Positions 7,864 to 18,640 of a stretch of 64,000 nt of DNA are shown here, in pieces. The notes beneath the pieces were generated by a model. The model was not told the origin of the DNA. It did no database searches and was given only the letters and a program-made list of their open reading frames with translations. The translations under genes were made by a program, and so were the position numbers. How positions within the stretch are numbered: the first letter of the stretch is position 1; each line of letters opens with the position of its first letter. Origin of the DNA: Citromicrobium bathyomarinum (lineage in GTDB: Bacteria > Pseudomonadota > Alphaproteobacteria > Sphingomonadales > Sphingomonadaceae); assembly GCF_021021475.1 (NCBI RefSeq), contig NZ_JAINWL010000001.1:1364001-1428000 (forward strand), given 5' to 3'.

Positions 7864-10485
7864 ATGGCGGCCAGCAAACCCACTCCGATGATGGAACAGT
7901 ACCACGCGCTCAAGCGCGAGGCGGGCGAGTGCCTGCTGTTCTACCGCATGGGTGACTTTTTCGAGCTGTTCTTCGACGATGCCAAGATCGCCGCCGGCGT
8001 GCTCGACATCGCGCTGACCAGCCGGGGCGAAAGCGGCGGGGAGGCGGTGCCGATGTGCGGTGTGCCGGTGCATTCCGCCGACGGCTATCTCGCCCGCCTG
8101 ATCCGCGCCGGGCACCGGGTCGCGATTGCCGAGCAGGTGGAGACGCCCGACGAAGCCCGCGCACGCGCCAAGGCCGAGGGCAAGCCTTCGTCCAAGGTGC
8201 TGGTCGCGAGGCAGATCATCCGTTTCGTCACGGCAGGCACGCTGACCGAGGATACGCTGCTCGAACCGCGCCGCGCCAATCGGCTGGCGGCATTGTGCGA
8301 GCTGCGCGGGCGCGTGGGAATCGCGGCGTGCGACATCTCGACCGGGCGGATGGAGCTGGAGGAGTGCGAGGCCGACGGGGTGGCCGCCGCGCTCTCCCGC
8401 CTCGGCGCGCGCGAGATCGTTGCGCCGGAGGACTGGCCCGATGCGCCTTACGAGGCCATCGCGCGCCCGCCCGGCGACTTTGCGAGCGAGCGCGGGCGCA
8501 AGCGGCTGGAAGAGCTGCACGGGGTCGCCACGCTCGACGCGTTCGGCACGTTCTCGCGCGCGATGCTCGCCGCGGCGGGCGGCCTGCTCGCCTATCTCGA
8601 CCATGCCGGGCGCGGGTCCATGCCCTTCCTGCTGCCGCCGACGGTCAACGAGACCGGCACGGTGATGGCGATCGACGAAGCGAGCCGCACGAGTCTGGAG
8701 ATCACCGCGACCCAGAATGGCGAGCGTGCGGGCAGCCTGCTGAGCACGGTGGACCGCTGCGTGACCAGCGCGGGTGCGCGCCTGCTGGCCGAAGACCTCT
8801 CCGCCCCGCTCGCCCGCCGGGCCGCGATCGAGGCGCGGCTCGCGCTCGTGCGCCTGTTCCACGAGGACCCGATCCTGCGCGGCGACACGCGCGAGGCGCT
8901 GCGCGCGATCCCCGACATCGCCCGCGCGCTGGCGCGGCTGGTCGCCGACCGGGGCAGCCCGCGCGATCTGGGGCAGGTGCGTGACGGGCTGGCGCAGGCG
9001 CGCAGGCTCAACGATGCGCTGACCCGGCTGCGCGATCGCCCGCCGCTGCTCGACGATCTGCTCCCGCAGCTGACCGGCCACGGCGCGCTGGTGGACGAGC
9101 TGTCGCGCGCGCTGGTCCCCTCCCCACCGACCGAGCGCGGCAATGGCGGATATATCGCCGCCGGATACGACGCCGCGCTCGACGCGCTGCGCGAGACGAG
9201 CGGCAATGCGCGTCGCGCGATCGCAGCAATGGAGGCGCGCTATCGCAGCGAGACGGGGATCTCCGCGCTCAAGATCAAGCATAATGGCGTGCTGGGCTAT
9301 TTCATCGAGGTGCCCGCGCGCCATGGCGACGCGCTGATGGGACCGGACAGCGGCTTCACCCACCGCCAGACGATGGCCAACGCGGTCCGCTTCAACTCGG
9401 TCCACCTGCACGAGGAGGCGAGCCGAATCGCCGAGGCGGGCGGGCATGCGCTGGCTGCCGAGGAGGCCCATTTCGAGGCGCTGGTCGAAACCGTGGTCGC
9501 CGCGCGCGAGCGGATCGCGCGAACCGCCGATGCACTGGCGCGGATCGATGTCGCCGCAGGCCTGGCCGAACGCGCGGCCGAGGGCGACTGGTGCGCGCCG
9601 CAGATCGACGATGCGCCCTGCCTCGAAATCGTCGCCGGGCGGCATCCGGTGGTCGAGGCGGCGCTGGCCAGGGCGGGCGAGCGCTTTGTGCCCAATGATT
9701 GCGGGCTCGCAGAAACGGACCGCTTATGGCTGATCGGCGGGCCGAACATGGGCGGTAAATCGACCTTCCTGCGCGCCAATGCGCTGATCGTGCTGCTGGC
9801 GCAGGCGGGCAGCTACGTACCCGCAACATCCGCGCGCATCGGGCTGGTCGACCGCCTGTTCAGCCGCGTCGGCGCGAGCGACAATCTCGCCCGCGGACGC
9901 TCCACCTTCATGGTCGAGATGGTCGAAACCGCCGCGATCCTTGCCCGCGCGACCGAGCGCAGCTTCGTGATCCTCGACGAGATCGGGCGCGGCACCTCGA
10001 CCTATGACGGGTTGGCGCTCGCGTGGGCGGTGGCCGAGGCGATCCACGAGAACAACCGCTGCCGCTGCCTGTTCGCGACCCATTACCACGAGCTGGCGCG
10101 GCTGGCGGAAAGCTGCGACGCGCTCTCGCTCCACCACGTGCGCGCGCGCGAATGGCAGGGCGATCTGGTGCTGCTGCACGAGGTGGCCGAAGGGCCTGCC
10201 GACCGCAGCTACGGCCTCGCCGTGGCCAAGCTGGCCGGCGTGCCGCCAGAGGTGGTCCGGCGCGCGAGCGCGGTGCTCGCCAAGCTGGAGAAGGGGCGCG
10301 AGGAAACCGGCGGCCTCGCCGCCGGGCTGGGCGATCTGCCGCTGTTCTCCGCGGCGATTCAAGCCGAACAGGAAGAGTGCGACAGCCTGCGCGACACGCT
10401 TGCCGCGCTCGATGTCGATGCGCTGTCCCCGCGCGAGGCGCTCGACATGCTCTACCAGTTGAAGCGCGAGGCGGGCGAAAGCTGA
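7864..10485 (+). CDS. mutS: DNA mismatch repair protein MutS
   Basis: Recognises base mismatches and small loops and starts methyl-independent mismatch repair with MutL. The 873-residue protein has the mismatch-contacting motif MGDFFELFFDDA near residue 27 (the Phe-x-Glu wedge), a connector and lever region, a clamp, and the C-terminal ABC-type ATPase. The Walker A is GGPNMGGKST near residue 627 and the Walker B is ILDEIGRGTST near residue 703; ATHYHELARL follows. No C-terminal tetramerisation truncation is apparent. It is divergent from maeB across 189 bases. Starting at ATG 7864 or at the methionines ten residues in (MMEQYHALK) are both possible. Confidence 0.96.
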   Translation: MAASKPTPMMEQYHALKREAGECLLFYRMGDFFELFFDDAKIAAGVLDIALTSRGESGGEAVPMCGVPVHSADGYLARLIRAGHRVAIAEQVETPDEARARAKAEGKPSSKVLVARQIIRFVTAGTLTEDTLLEPRRANRLAALCELRGRVGIAACDISTGRMELEECEADGVAAALSRLGAREIVAPEDWPDAPYEAIARPPGDFASERGRKRLEELHGVATLDAFGTFSRAMLAAAGGLLAYLDHAGRGSMPFLLPPTVNETGTVMAIDEASRTSLEITATQNGERAGSLLSTVDRCVTSAGARLLAEDLSAPLARRAAIEARLALVRLFHEDPILRGDTREALRAIPDIARALARLVADRGSPRDLGQVRDGLAQARRLNDALTRLRDRPPLLDDLLPQLTGHGALVDELSRALVPSPPTERGNGGYIAAGYDAALDALRETSGNARRAIAAMEARYRSETGISALKIKHNGVLGYFIEVPARHGDALMGPDSGFTHRQTMANAVRFNSVHLHEEASRIAEAGGHALAAEEAHFEALVETVVAARERIARTADALARIDVAAGLAERAAEGDWCAPQIDDAPCLEIVAGRHPVVEAALARAGERFVPNDCGLAETDRLWLIGGPNMGGKSTFLRANALIVLLAQAGSYVPATSARIGLVDRLFSRVGASDNLARGRSTFMVEMVETAAILARATERSFVILDEIGRGTSTYDGLALAWAVAEAIHENNRCRCLFATHYHELARLAESCDALSLHHVRAREWQGDLVLLHEVAEGPADRSYGLAVAKLAGVPPEVVRRASAVLAKLEKGREETGGLAAGLGDLPLFSAAIQAEQEECDSLRDTLAALDVDALSPREALDMLYQLKREAGES

Positions 10486-10533
10486 TCTTGCACAGATTTG
10501 CCATCGCGCGCGGGGCCGCTAGGTTCTGAACGC

Positions 10534-10932
10534 ATGGCGCAGGACGACCCTCCCGACGATCCGGACAAGAGCACCCAGTGGGCGGAATTCCGCACGGATC
10601 TGGCTGAGGACCGCAACATCATGGCGATGGAGCGGACTTTCGCGGGCTGGATGCGCACCGCCTTCGCTGCGATCGGCATCGGGCTCGGGTTTCGCGCGCT
10701 GTTCGGCAGCTGGGACCCGTCATGGATGCCCAAGGGTATCGCCAGCCTCTTCATCCTCGGCGGCGGATGGCTCGCGATCACCGCGCAGCAGCGCGCATGC
10801 AAGACGCTAGACCGGCTCAGCACGCACGAATTCGCGCCGATCCCGACACCCAATTTCCGTGTGATGGCCTATGGGGTCGCGATCGGCGCGGTGGTGGTAA
10901 CGATCGGTCTGTGGGTGCTGGTGGAAAGCTGA
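10534..10932 (+). CDS. DUF202 family membrane protein
   Basis: The 132-residue protein contains a short acidic N-terminus and then the DUF202/YidH signature DLAEDRNIMAMERTFAGWMRTA, followed by three hydrophobic segments (about residues 45-60, 70-88 and 108-128). It is an inner-membrane protein of unknown function, often found with stress genes. The start at 10534 follows the mutS stop by 48 bases. Alternative longer starts run into the mutS-proximal sequence and lack the conserved region. It converges on the next gene, with 19 bases between the stops. Confidence 0.75.
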   Translation: MAQDDPPDDPDKSTQWAEFRTDLAEDRNIMAMERTFAGWMRTAFAAIGIGLGFRALFGSWDPSWMPKGIASLFILGGGWLAITAQQRACKTLDRLSTHEFAPIPTPNFRVMAYGVAIGAVVVTIGLWVLVES

Positions 10933-10951
10933 TTAAGCCTTCCGGATGCGC

Positions 10952-11308
10952 TCAGGTGCCGTCGCCGCGCAACCCGTCGAGCTTCGCGGGCTTGCCGTAC
11001 TTGTCGACATTGTCGTCGTGGTTGGGTTCGCCGCGATAGGCCGACATGTCGACCGTGTTGCCGCGCTCCATCTGGTTCATGTGGTCGACCACATCCTGCG
11101 CATCCGGCGCGGTCAGCCCGCTCTGGACATGCTCGCTGTCGGAATTGAGGATCGAGGTCGAAACGCCCTGCGCCTGATCGGCGACGGTCTGCGCCTGATC
11201 ATAGGCACCGACCTGCTCCGAATTCTCGTTCTCGGGCGCGAGATCGTCGGTCTGGCGACGCTCGCCGTCGAAGTCGGAAGGCAGGGTTTTCTTGTTCTTG
11301 TCGGCCAT
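10952..11308 (-). CDS. Small hydrophilic protein, possibly stress-induced
   Basis: The 118-residue product has no hydrophobic segment and is rich in Asp, Gln, Asn and Lys (MADKNKKTLPSDFDGERRQT at the start, DVVDHMNQMERGNTVDM near the middle). It looks largely disordered and resembles no enzyme family I can name. An excellent ribosome-binding site (AAGGAGATTC) precedes the ATG. A perfect EcfG-type promoter motif lies just upstream on the same strand, suggesting induction as part of the general stress response, as for many small hydrophilic alphaproteobacterial proteins. A role in osmotic or desiccation tolerance would be a guess. Confidence 0.7.
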   Translation of the reverse strand: MADKNKKTLPSDFDGERRQTDDLAPENENSEQVGAYDQAQTVADQAQGVSTSILNSDSEHVQSGLTAPDAQDVVDHMNQMERGNTVDMSAYRGEPNHDDNVDKYGKPAKLDGLRGDGT

Positions 11309-11329
11309 GAGGAATCTCCTTTCCTCATG

Positions 11330-11355
11330 AACGGGCGGAGGGTTTGAGCGGTTCC
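11330..11355 (-). promoter_or_regulatory. EcfG-type general-stress promoter
   Basis: On the minus strand GGAAC (11355-11351) is followed after exactly 17 bases by CGTT (11333-11330), matching the alphaproteobacterial EcfG consensus GGAAC-N16/17-CGTT. The expected transcription start would be some 10-20 bases before the ATG at 11308. Confidence 0.65.
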
Positions 11356-11372
11356 TTGCGGATTCATTGTCG

Positions 11373-11454
11373 CGGTACCAGCCCGCACCCCCACCCGGCC
11401 AACCCATCGATGGCATCCTGTGGGTTGGCCGGGCGGGGGTGAGGGCTGGTACCG
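11373..11454. repeat. Long intergenic palindrome (34-base arms)
   Basis: CGGTACCAGCCC... at 11373-11406 pairs with ...GGGCTGGTACCG at 11421-11454, matching at 32 of 34 positions around a 14-base loop. It lies directly after the 3-hydroxybutyryl-CoA dehydrogenase stop codon. There is no T-run on the distal side for the minus-strand message, so it is better described as a REP-like palindromic repeat that could stabilise or end the message. Confidence 0.75.
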
Positions 11455-11460
11455 TAAAAA

Positions 11461-12330
11461 TCAGCGCGTCGGCACGGGCGCATCGCCCGTATAGTCGTAG
11501 AAGCCACGGCCCGTCTTGCGACCCAGCCAGCCGGCTTCGACATATTTCACCAGCAGCGGTGCCGGGCGATACTTGGTGTCGCCGGTCGTGTCGTGCAGCA
11601 CGCGGATGATGTCGAGGCAGGTGTCGAGCCCCACGAAGTCCGCCAGCTGCAGCGGGCCCATCGGGTGATTGAGGCCTAGGCGGCACCCCAGATCGATATC
11701 CTCGATGCTGGCGGTCGACTGGCCGAGCACGAAGATCGCCTCGTTGATCATCGGCAGCAGGATGCGGTTGACGACGAAGCCCGGCTCGTCCTGGCTCAGC
11801 ACCACTTCCTTGCCCAGCAGGTGGGCGAATTCGATCGTCCGGTCGGTCACGTCCTTGTTGGTCGCGAGGCCGGGGATCACTTCGATCAGGCCCATCACGG
11901 GCACCGGATTGAAGAAGTGCAGGCCGATGAAGCGGCCCGGATCGGGCGACCAGTTGGCCATCCGCGTGATCGGGATCGAGCTGGTGTTGCTGGCGAGTAT
12001 CGCGCCCTCGCCCAGCACCTTGCCCGCGTTCTCGAAAATGCCCTGCTTGATCGCTTCCTTCTCGGTCGCGGCTTCGATGATCAGGTCGGCCTCGGCCATC
12101 GGCGCAAGTTCGCCGGTGGGGGTGATGCGGGCGAGCGTGGCTTCGGCCTCGGCCACTTCCATCTTGCCCTTGCCGACCAGCTTGCCGAGCGCGCGGTCGA
12201 TGCCCTTGTGCGATTCTTCCGCGATGGCGAGATCGCGGTCGCTGAGGAATACTTTGAGCCCGTGCTGGGCGATGGTCTGCGCGATGCCCGAGCCCATTTG
12301 GCCCGCACCGATGACACCGATGGTCTGCAT
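11461..12330 (-). CDS. 3-hydroxybutyryl-CoA dehydrogenase
   Basis: Interconverts acetoacetyl-CoA and 3-hydroxybutyryl-CoA with NAD(P), in fatty-acid/butanoate metabolism. The N-terminal Rossmann domain has GVIGAGQMGSGIAQ at residues 5-18, then the family motif SNTSSIPITRMA and the catalytic HFFNPVPVMGLIEVI (histidine) near residue 138. The C-terminal helical domain includes DEPGFVVNRILLPMINEA and RLGLNHPMGPLQLADFVGLD. The 289-residue length is standard for the PaaH/Hbd single-domain type. The start is placed at MQTIGVIGAG. Separated by 76 bases from the cobalamin adenosyltransferase gene upstream; co-transcription is possible. Confidence 0.92.
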   Translation of the reverse strand: MQTIGVIGAGQMGSGIAQTIAQHGLKVFLSDRDLAIAEESHKGIDRALGKLVGKGKMEVAEAEATLARITPTGELAPMAEADLIIEAATEKEAIKQGIFENAGKVLGEGAILASNTSSIPITRMANWSPDPGRFIGLHFFNPVPVMGLIEVIPGLATNKDVTDRTIEFAHLLGKEVVLSQDEPGFVVNRILLPMINEAIFVLGQSTASIEDIDLGCRLGLNHPMGPLQLADFVGLDTCLDIIRVLHDTTGDTKYRPAPLLVKYVEAGWLGRKTGRGFYDYTGDAPVPTR

Positions 12331-12406
12331 GAGATTGTCCGTCCTTCGCAACAGCAGCAATGGCGGCTGGCTAGCGATCAAGCCGCCCGCTGGCTAGCTG
12401 TCAGTT

Positions 12407-12994
12407 TTAGCGATTGGCTCCGGGCGTCCAGGTGATGTCCGCCTTGCCCCCGTCATTGGCCGCACGGGCAAGCACGAACAGCAGGTCCGACAGGCGGTTG
12501 ATATAGTGCAGCGCGGCGTGGTTGACCGGCTCCAGCTCCGCCAGCGCGGTCATCGCGCGTTCTGCCTTGCGCACGCTGGCGCGCGCGACATGCAGCCGCG
12601 CCGCCGCCTCGCTGCCGCCGGGAAGGATGAAGCTGGTCAGCGGTTCGAGGTTTTCGTTGGCCGTATCGATCGCGCGCTCGATCCAGTCGACCTGGCCGTC
12701 CACGATCCGCAGGACCATTTCGCCCGGTTCGAATCCTTCGCCATCGAGCGCGCCCTTGGGCGTGGCGAGGTCCGCGCCCAGATCGAACAGGTCGTTCTGC
12801 ACCCGGCGAAGAGCCGCGACCCCATCATGCCCGGCGTCCAGCGCGCAGATTGCGAGGCCGAGCGCGCTGTTTGCCTCATCAACCGCGCCGATCGCTTCTA
12901 TACGGGCGGCGTGCTTGGGGCTGCGCGAGCCATCGACGAGGCCCGTCGTGCCGTCGTCGCCGGTGCGGGTGTAGATCTTGTTGAGCTTGACCAT
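12407..12994 (-). CDS. Cob(I)alamin adenosyltransferase, PduO type
   Basis: Transfers the 5'-deoxyadenosyl group of ATP to cob(I)alamin, making coenzyme B12. The signature YTRTGDDGTTGLVDGSR spans residues 8-24; ATP-binding follows in EAIGAVDEANSALGLA. The trimeric helical-bundle core continues through FILPGGSEAAARLHVARASVRKAERAM and YINRLSDLLFVLARAAN, both diagnostic. Length (195) matches the PduO/MMAB family. It is followed upstream on the same strand by a small membrane protein gene 18 bases away, forming a probable unit with gluQ. Confidence 0.93.
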   Translation of the reverse strand: MVKLNKIYTRTGDDGTTGLVDGSRSPKHAARIEAIGAVDEANSALGLAICALDAGHDGVAALRRVQNDLFDLGADLATPKGALDGEGFEPGEMVLRIVDGQVDWIERAIDTANENLEPLTSFILPGGSEAAARLHVARASVRKAERAMTALAELEPVNHAALHYINRLSDLLFVLARAANDGGKADITWTPGANR

Positions 12995-13012
12995 GCGGGC
13001 CGAATGGCCGCG

Positions 13013-13243
13013 TTACTGCGACACTGCAAGCAGGATGGCGACCACCAGAATCGCCAGGCCCTGATACTTGATTCGGTCGAACATGGCCTTGTTCTGCATC
13101 AGCTGCATCTCGCTCACCGTTTCGCTGGTGTTGTTTTCCAGATCGACCTTGGTGGTCTTCAGGAATGCGACAATCCCGCGGATCAGCGACACGACGACCA
13201 TGATCGCGAGGAAGATGATGGCAATGATGAGGAGTGTTTGCAT
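13013..13243 (-). CDS. Twin-transmembrane HIG1-like small protein
   Basis: A 76-residue inner-membrane protein with two hydrophobic helices, at residues 3-22 and 60-74, joined by a polar segment ending in QNKAMFDRIKYQGLAI. The spacing and the QNKxMFxRIKYQ motif resemble the HIG1-domain family of twin-helix proteins, related to respiratory supercomplex factors in mitochondria. A role near the respiratory chain is possible but unproven. It lies between gluQ (3 bases) and the cobalamin adenosyltransferase gene (18 bases), so it is probably co-transcribed with both. Confidence 0.75.
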   Translation of the reverse strand: MQTLLIIAIIFLAIMVVVSLIRGIVAFLKTTKVDLENNTSETVSEMQLMQNKAMFDRIKYQGLAILVVAILLAVSQ

Positions 13244-13246
13244 GGG

Positions 13247-14083
13247 TTAGATATGGAGCTTTCCCAGCAAAATGCCAATCGGCCATTCCCCGCGCCTCAG
13301 CCGTGCCGCCCATGCCCGCCCGTCTTCGCCCGCTTCGCGATGGTCCGCGAGGGCGGGCGAACCGCGGCGCTTGGCGAGTTTTCGCCCCTCATGGTCGAGC
13401 AGCAAAGGGTGATGATGCCAGCGCGGCACCGGCAGGCCGAGCAGCGCCTGCAGCACGCGGTGGACCGGAGTCGCGTGGAACAGGTCGAGCCCGCGGGTGA
13501 CCAGCGTGACGCCATCCGCCGCGTCGTCCACCGTCACCGCGAGGTGGTAGCTTGCAGGCAGATCCTTGCGCCGCAGCACCGGATCGCCCAGCCCGGCCGG
13601 ATCGACCGCCTGCTCGCCCGCGATCTCGTCATGCCAAGAGAGCAGGCCGGTGATCGCCAGCGCCTTGCTCAGGTCCATGCGCAGCGCGGCGGGCGCATCG
13701 GGCCGCACCTCGCGGTGCCTGCAAGTGCCGGGATAGATCGGCCCCTCCGGCCCCGTCTCGCTCGCCGCAGCCGCGATTTCGGCGCGGGTGCAGGTGCACG
13801 GATAGAGCACGCCGAGCGCATTCAGCTTGTCCAGCGCCTCCTCGTACCGCGCCAGCCGCGTGCCCTGTGCGGGCACTTCGTCCCACTCCAGCCCCAGCCA
13901 GGCGAGATCCTTGCGGAACTCCTCTGCCAGTTCGGGGCGGCTGCGCGGTCCGTCGATATCCTCGATCCTCAGCAGGAAGCGTCCGCCCTCCGCGCGCGCC
14001 AGATCGTGCGCGACGATGGCCGAATAGGCATGGCCCCAGTGCAGGGGGCCGTTGGGGCTGGGGGCGAAGCGGGTCACGGTCAT
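13247..14083 (-). CDS. gluQ: tRNA glutamyl-Q(34) synthetase GluQRS
   Basis: Attaches glutamate to the queuosine base at position 34 of tRNA-Asp. It is a glutamyl-tRNA synthetase catalytic core without the anticodon-binding domain, and the 278-residue length fits. The HIGH-like motif is FAPSPNGPLHWGHAYSA at residues 5-21. Zinc ligands are visible in YPCTCTRAEI and GTCRHREV. The KMSKS-like motif is EGRKLAKR near residue 230. queC, an enzyme of queuosine precursor synthesis, lies elsewhere in this window, so the modification pathway is present. The gene ends three bases before the small membrane protein gene. Confidence 0.93.
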   Translation of the reverse strand: MTVTRFAPSPNGPLHWGHAYSAIVAHDLARAEGGRFLLRIEDIDGPRSRPELAEEFRKDLAWLGLEWDEVPAQGTRLARYEEALDKLNALGVLYPCTCTRAEIAAAASETGPEGPIYPGTCRHREVRPDAPAALRMDLSKALAITGLLSWHDEIAGEQAVDPAGLGDPVLRRKDLPASYHLAVTVDDAADGVTLVTRGLDLFHATPVHRVLQALLGLPVPRWHHHPLLLDHEGRKLAKRRGSPALADHREAGEDGRAWAARLRRGEWPIGILLGKLHI

Positions 14084-14210
14084 GGCTTGACGTCTCTAGC
14101 GCGCATCACGGCCAAGTCGTCAAAAAGGACTGTGGAAACCATCTTTGTAACAGGCTTGACGCTTTTGCGAGCAAATGGTCCTTTCATCGCATCAGGGAGG
14201 ACACAAGCAA

Positions 14211-14819
14211 GTGTTCAAGGCCGATCTGATCGACCGCGCGGCCACGTTCCGCAGCGTAGATGAAGACCCGACGAGGAATTTGTCGGCGTGCCCGACTCTT
14301 GTTCTCAACGCGGACTACACCCCGCTGTCCTATTACCCGCTGTCGATCTGGCCGTGGCAGACCGCGATCAAGGCGATCTTCCTTGAGCGGGTCGATGTGG
14401 TCGCCAGCTATGACCGGCAGGTCCATTCGCCCTCGCTCGATATGAAGCTGCCCAGCGTCATCGCGCTCAGACAATATGTGAAGCCGAGCGCGTTTCCCGC
14501 CTTCACCCGCTTCAACCTGTTCCTGCGCGACCGCTTCATCTGCCAGTATTGCGGCAGCCCCAGCCACCTGACCTTCGACCACGTCGTCCCGCGCCGCCTC
14601 GGCGGGAAGACCACGTGGGAGAACATCTCCACCGCCTGCGCGCCGTGCAACATGAAGAAGGGCGGGCGCACGCCGAGGCAAGCGGGCATGAAGCTGATGG
14701 TCGAGCCCATCAGGCCTACCAACTGGCAGCTGCAGCAACACGGCAAGAGCTTCCCGCCCAACTACCTCCACGAAACCTGGCGCGACTGGCTGTATTGGGA
14801 CATCGAGCTGGAGGAGTGA
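14211..14819 (+). CDS. HNH endonuclease family protein
   Basis: The HNH domain is at residues about 105-160: two CxxC pairs (ICQYCGSP, ACAPCNMKKGGR) bracket LTFDHVVPRRLGGKTTWENI, containing the catalytic His and the HNH asparagine. The 60-residue N-terminal part (LVLNADYTPLSYYPLSIWPW) is conserved in this housekeeping group in alphaproteobacteria and cyanobacteria, whose target is unknown. The GTG at 14211 has GGGAGG ten bases upstream; an ATG at 14175 gives 12 more residues but lacks a ribosome-binding site. No restriction or mobile genes accompany it, so a DNA-repair role is as likely as defence. Confidence 0.85.
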   Translation: MFKADLIDRAATFRSVDEDPTRNLSACPTLVLNADYTPLSYYPLSIWPWQTAIKAIFLERVDVVASYDRQVHSPSLDMKLPSVIALRQYVKPSAFPAFTRFNLFLRDRFICQYCGSPSHLTFDHVVPRRLGGKTTWENISTACAPCNMKKGGRTPRQAGMKLMVEPIRPTNWQLQQHGKSFPPNYLHETWRDWLYWDIELEE

Positions 14820-14904
14820 GAGGGCCGCTGGGTCCGCTTCCAATCCGCCGATTCTTGCGGGTGGCAACCGATCCCATTACCCTTCCTCCCAACAGGAGGT
14901 AATC

Positions 14905-15735
14905 GTGACACAGCACCCCATCCTTGTTGCTACCGATTTCAAACCCCGTTCGGACCGCGCCGTGGATCGCGCCGTCCAGCTTGCCCGGGAAACCGGACGC
15001 GAACTGGTGGTCGTCCACGCGGTCGAAGACCCGGACGTCATCCGGGTCGGGCCTTCGCTCGAGGAACGGGTGGCCTCGGTCATGCCGGAGAATGTGGGCG
15101 ATTATCGCTGCCTGTTTCCCGAGGGATCGGCGCCCGCCGCCATCGCGCAGGCGGTGGAGGACGAGGATCCCTTCTGCCTGGTCATCGGCGTCGCGCGCTA
15201 CAATTCGGTGGGCGACTTCTTGCTCGGCACAGCGGTCGACATGCTGCTGCGCCGCTCGCCCTATCCGGTGCTGGTCGCCAAGGAACGGCCGCGCGCAGCT
15301 TACGAGCATATCGTCATCGGGACCGACCTGTCCGACGCCTCGAAACGCGGCGTGGAGGCGGTCGTCCGCATGTTCCCGCAGGCGCAGCTGCACCTCGTCC
15401 ACGCATTCCACGTCCCCTATGAGGCGTGGCAGAACGCCGAATATGTGCGCAATGAACTGGCCGCCGCGGCGCAGGAACAGTGCGACGGCTTCACCGAGCA
15501 GCTGGATATTTCGCAGGCATGCCGTGAGCAAATGACCATGGAGCAGGTCGAAGGATTGCCGCTCACCGCCATCAACAGGACGATTCGCAAATACGACGCG
15601 CATTTGTGCGCGCTGACCTCGCATGGATATGGCGGTTTGCGTCAGGCGCTGATCGGTAGCACGGTCAGCGATCTGCTGAAGACCCTCACCGTCGATACGC
15701 TGGTCATCCATCCGGAGCATGAGAGCGCGGCCTGA
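14905..15735 (+). CDS. Universal stress protein with two UspA domains
   Basis: The 276-residue protein contains two tandem Usp folds. The first begins ILVATDFKPRSDRAVDRAV (residues 5-23); the second begins HIVIGTDLSDASKRGVEAV near residue 134. Each ends in an ATP-binding-type loop (CLVIGVARYNSVGDFLLGTAVDMLLRR is split over residues 91-117; the C-terminal one is LCALTSHGYGGLRQALIGSTV). Tandem Usps act in starvation, oxidative or anaerobic stress. The start is GTG, with AGGAGGT five bases ahead. A GC-rich hairpin follows the gene. Confidence 0.88.
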   Translation: MTQHPILVATDFKPRSDRAVDRAVQLARETGRELVVVHAVEDPDVIRVGPSLEERVASVMPENVGDYRCLFPEGSAPAAIAQAVEDEDPFCLVIGVARYNSVGDFLLGTAVDMLLRRSPYPVLVAKERPRAAYEHIVIGTDLSDASKRGVEAVVRMFPQAQLHLVHAFHVPYEAWQNAEYVRNELAAAAQEQCDGFTEQLDISQACREQMTMEQVEGLPLTAINRTIRKYDAHLCALTSHGYGGLRQALIGSTVSDLLKTLTVDTLVIHPEHESAA

Positions 15736-15745
15736 CGGAAATCTG

Positions 15746-15774
15746 CCCCGCCCGGCTGGTGCCGCCGGGCGGGG
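15746..15774. terminator. GC-rich hairpin between convergent genes
   Basis: CCCCGCCCGGC (15746-15756) pairs perfectly with GCCGGGCGGGG (15764-15774) over a 7-base loop. It lies between the Usp and aldo/keto reductase stops. There is no T-run, so termination may need Rho or simply protect the 3' ends. Confidence 0.55.
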
Positions 15775-15790
15775 ATAGAGTGGCCTCGCC

Positions 15791-18013
<2,223 letters not shown>

Positions 18014-18021
<8 letters not shown>

Positions 18022-18640
18022 CGGGCAGCTCCCGCAAAATCGCGCGGCACAGGCCCGCATCGCCGCCGCCGACCTTCAGCGGCAGAGCGATCAGTTCGTA
18101 CAGGCCAGCAGGCACGTCATCGAGCACCAGCCCTTCGAGGATGCGCATGTCGTGTTTCAGAACCGCGAGATGCGCGTCCATCGTCTTGCTCTCCTGCGGG
18201 TCGACCGATGGCGCGTCGGTCCCAATCAGGACCACGCCCTGCGCCGCGAGCCATTCGATCGCCTCGGCCCCGATCGGCAGCCAGTCGCTGCGCCATCGCC
18301 CATGCGGAAAAGCGTCCCAGGTGCGGAACAGCACGCGGTTGGTATATTCGAGATCGGGCAGGTCGCCGATGTCGATCTCCCCTTCGACACCGCGCGCATC
18401 GACCACGATGCAGGTGCCAAGATAAGGATCGAGGCTCATGCTCGCGGCGTCCGCGCCATCCGCCGCATAGTGCAGCGGCGCATCGGCGTGCGTGCCCGAA
18501 TGCGTGCTCATGGTCATCCGGCCGACATTGACCGGCGAGCCTTCGTCCATCCGCCACGTCCGCTCGAACGCGAACTCGGTATCGCCGGGCCAAACGGGCA
18601 GGCCGGGCTGGAGCGTCTGGCTAATGTCCCAGATCTTCAC
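18014..18640 (-). CDS. kynB: Arylformamidase (kynurenine formamidase)
   Basis: Hydrolyses N-formylkynurenine to kynurenine and formate, the second step of tryptophan degradation. The 208-residue protein is of the bacterial cyclase-like metal-dependent type: WDISQTLQPGLPVWPGDTEF at the N-terminus, MSTHSGTHADAPLHY (the His-x-Gly-Thr-His-x-Asp metal site) near residue 47, and LIGTDAPSVDPQESKTMDAH with further ligands near residue 140. The start is GTG at 18640, overlapping the kynA stop in a GTGA arrangement. Neighbours on both sides are the other two pathway enzymes, making the assignment secure. Confidence 0.94.

Noticed and set aside
7675-9645. Minus-strand open frame that extends the malic enzyme N-terminus by over 600 residues
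   Set aside because: The extension is antisense to mutS, is arginine- and alanine-rich without any domain, and has no homology-like motif. The malic domain and a normal start lie at 7674.
12506-14263. Plus-strand 585-codon frame across cobalamin adenosyltransferase and gluQ
   Set aside because: It crosses three well-supported minus-strand genes and has the His/Arg/Gln-rich composition of an antisense shadow.
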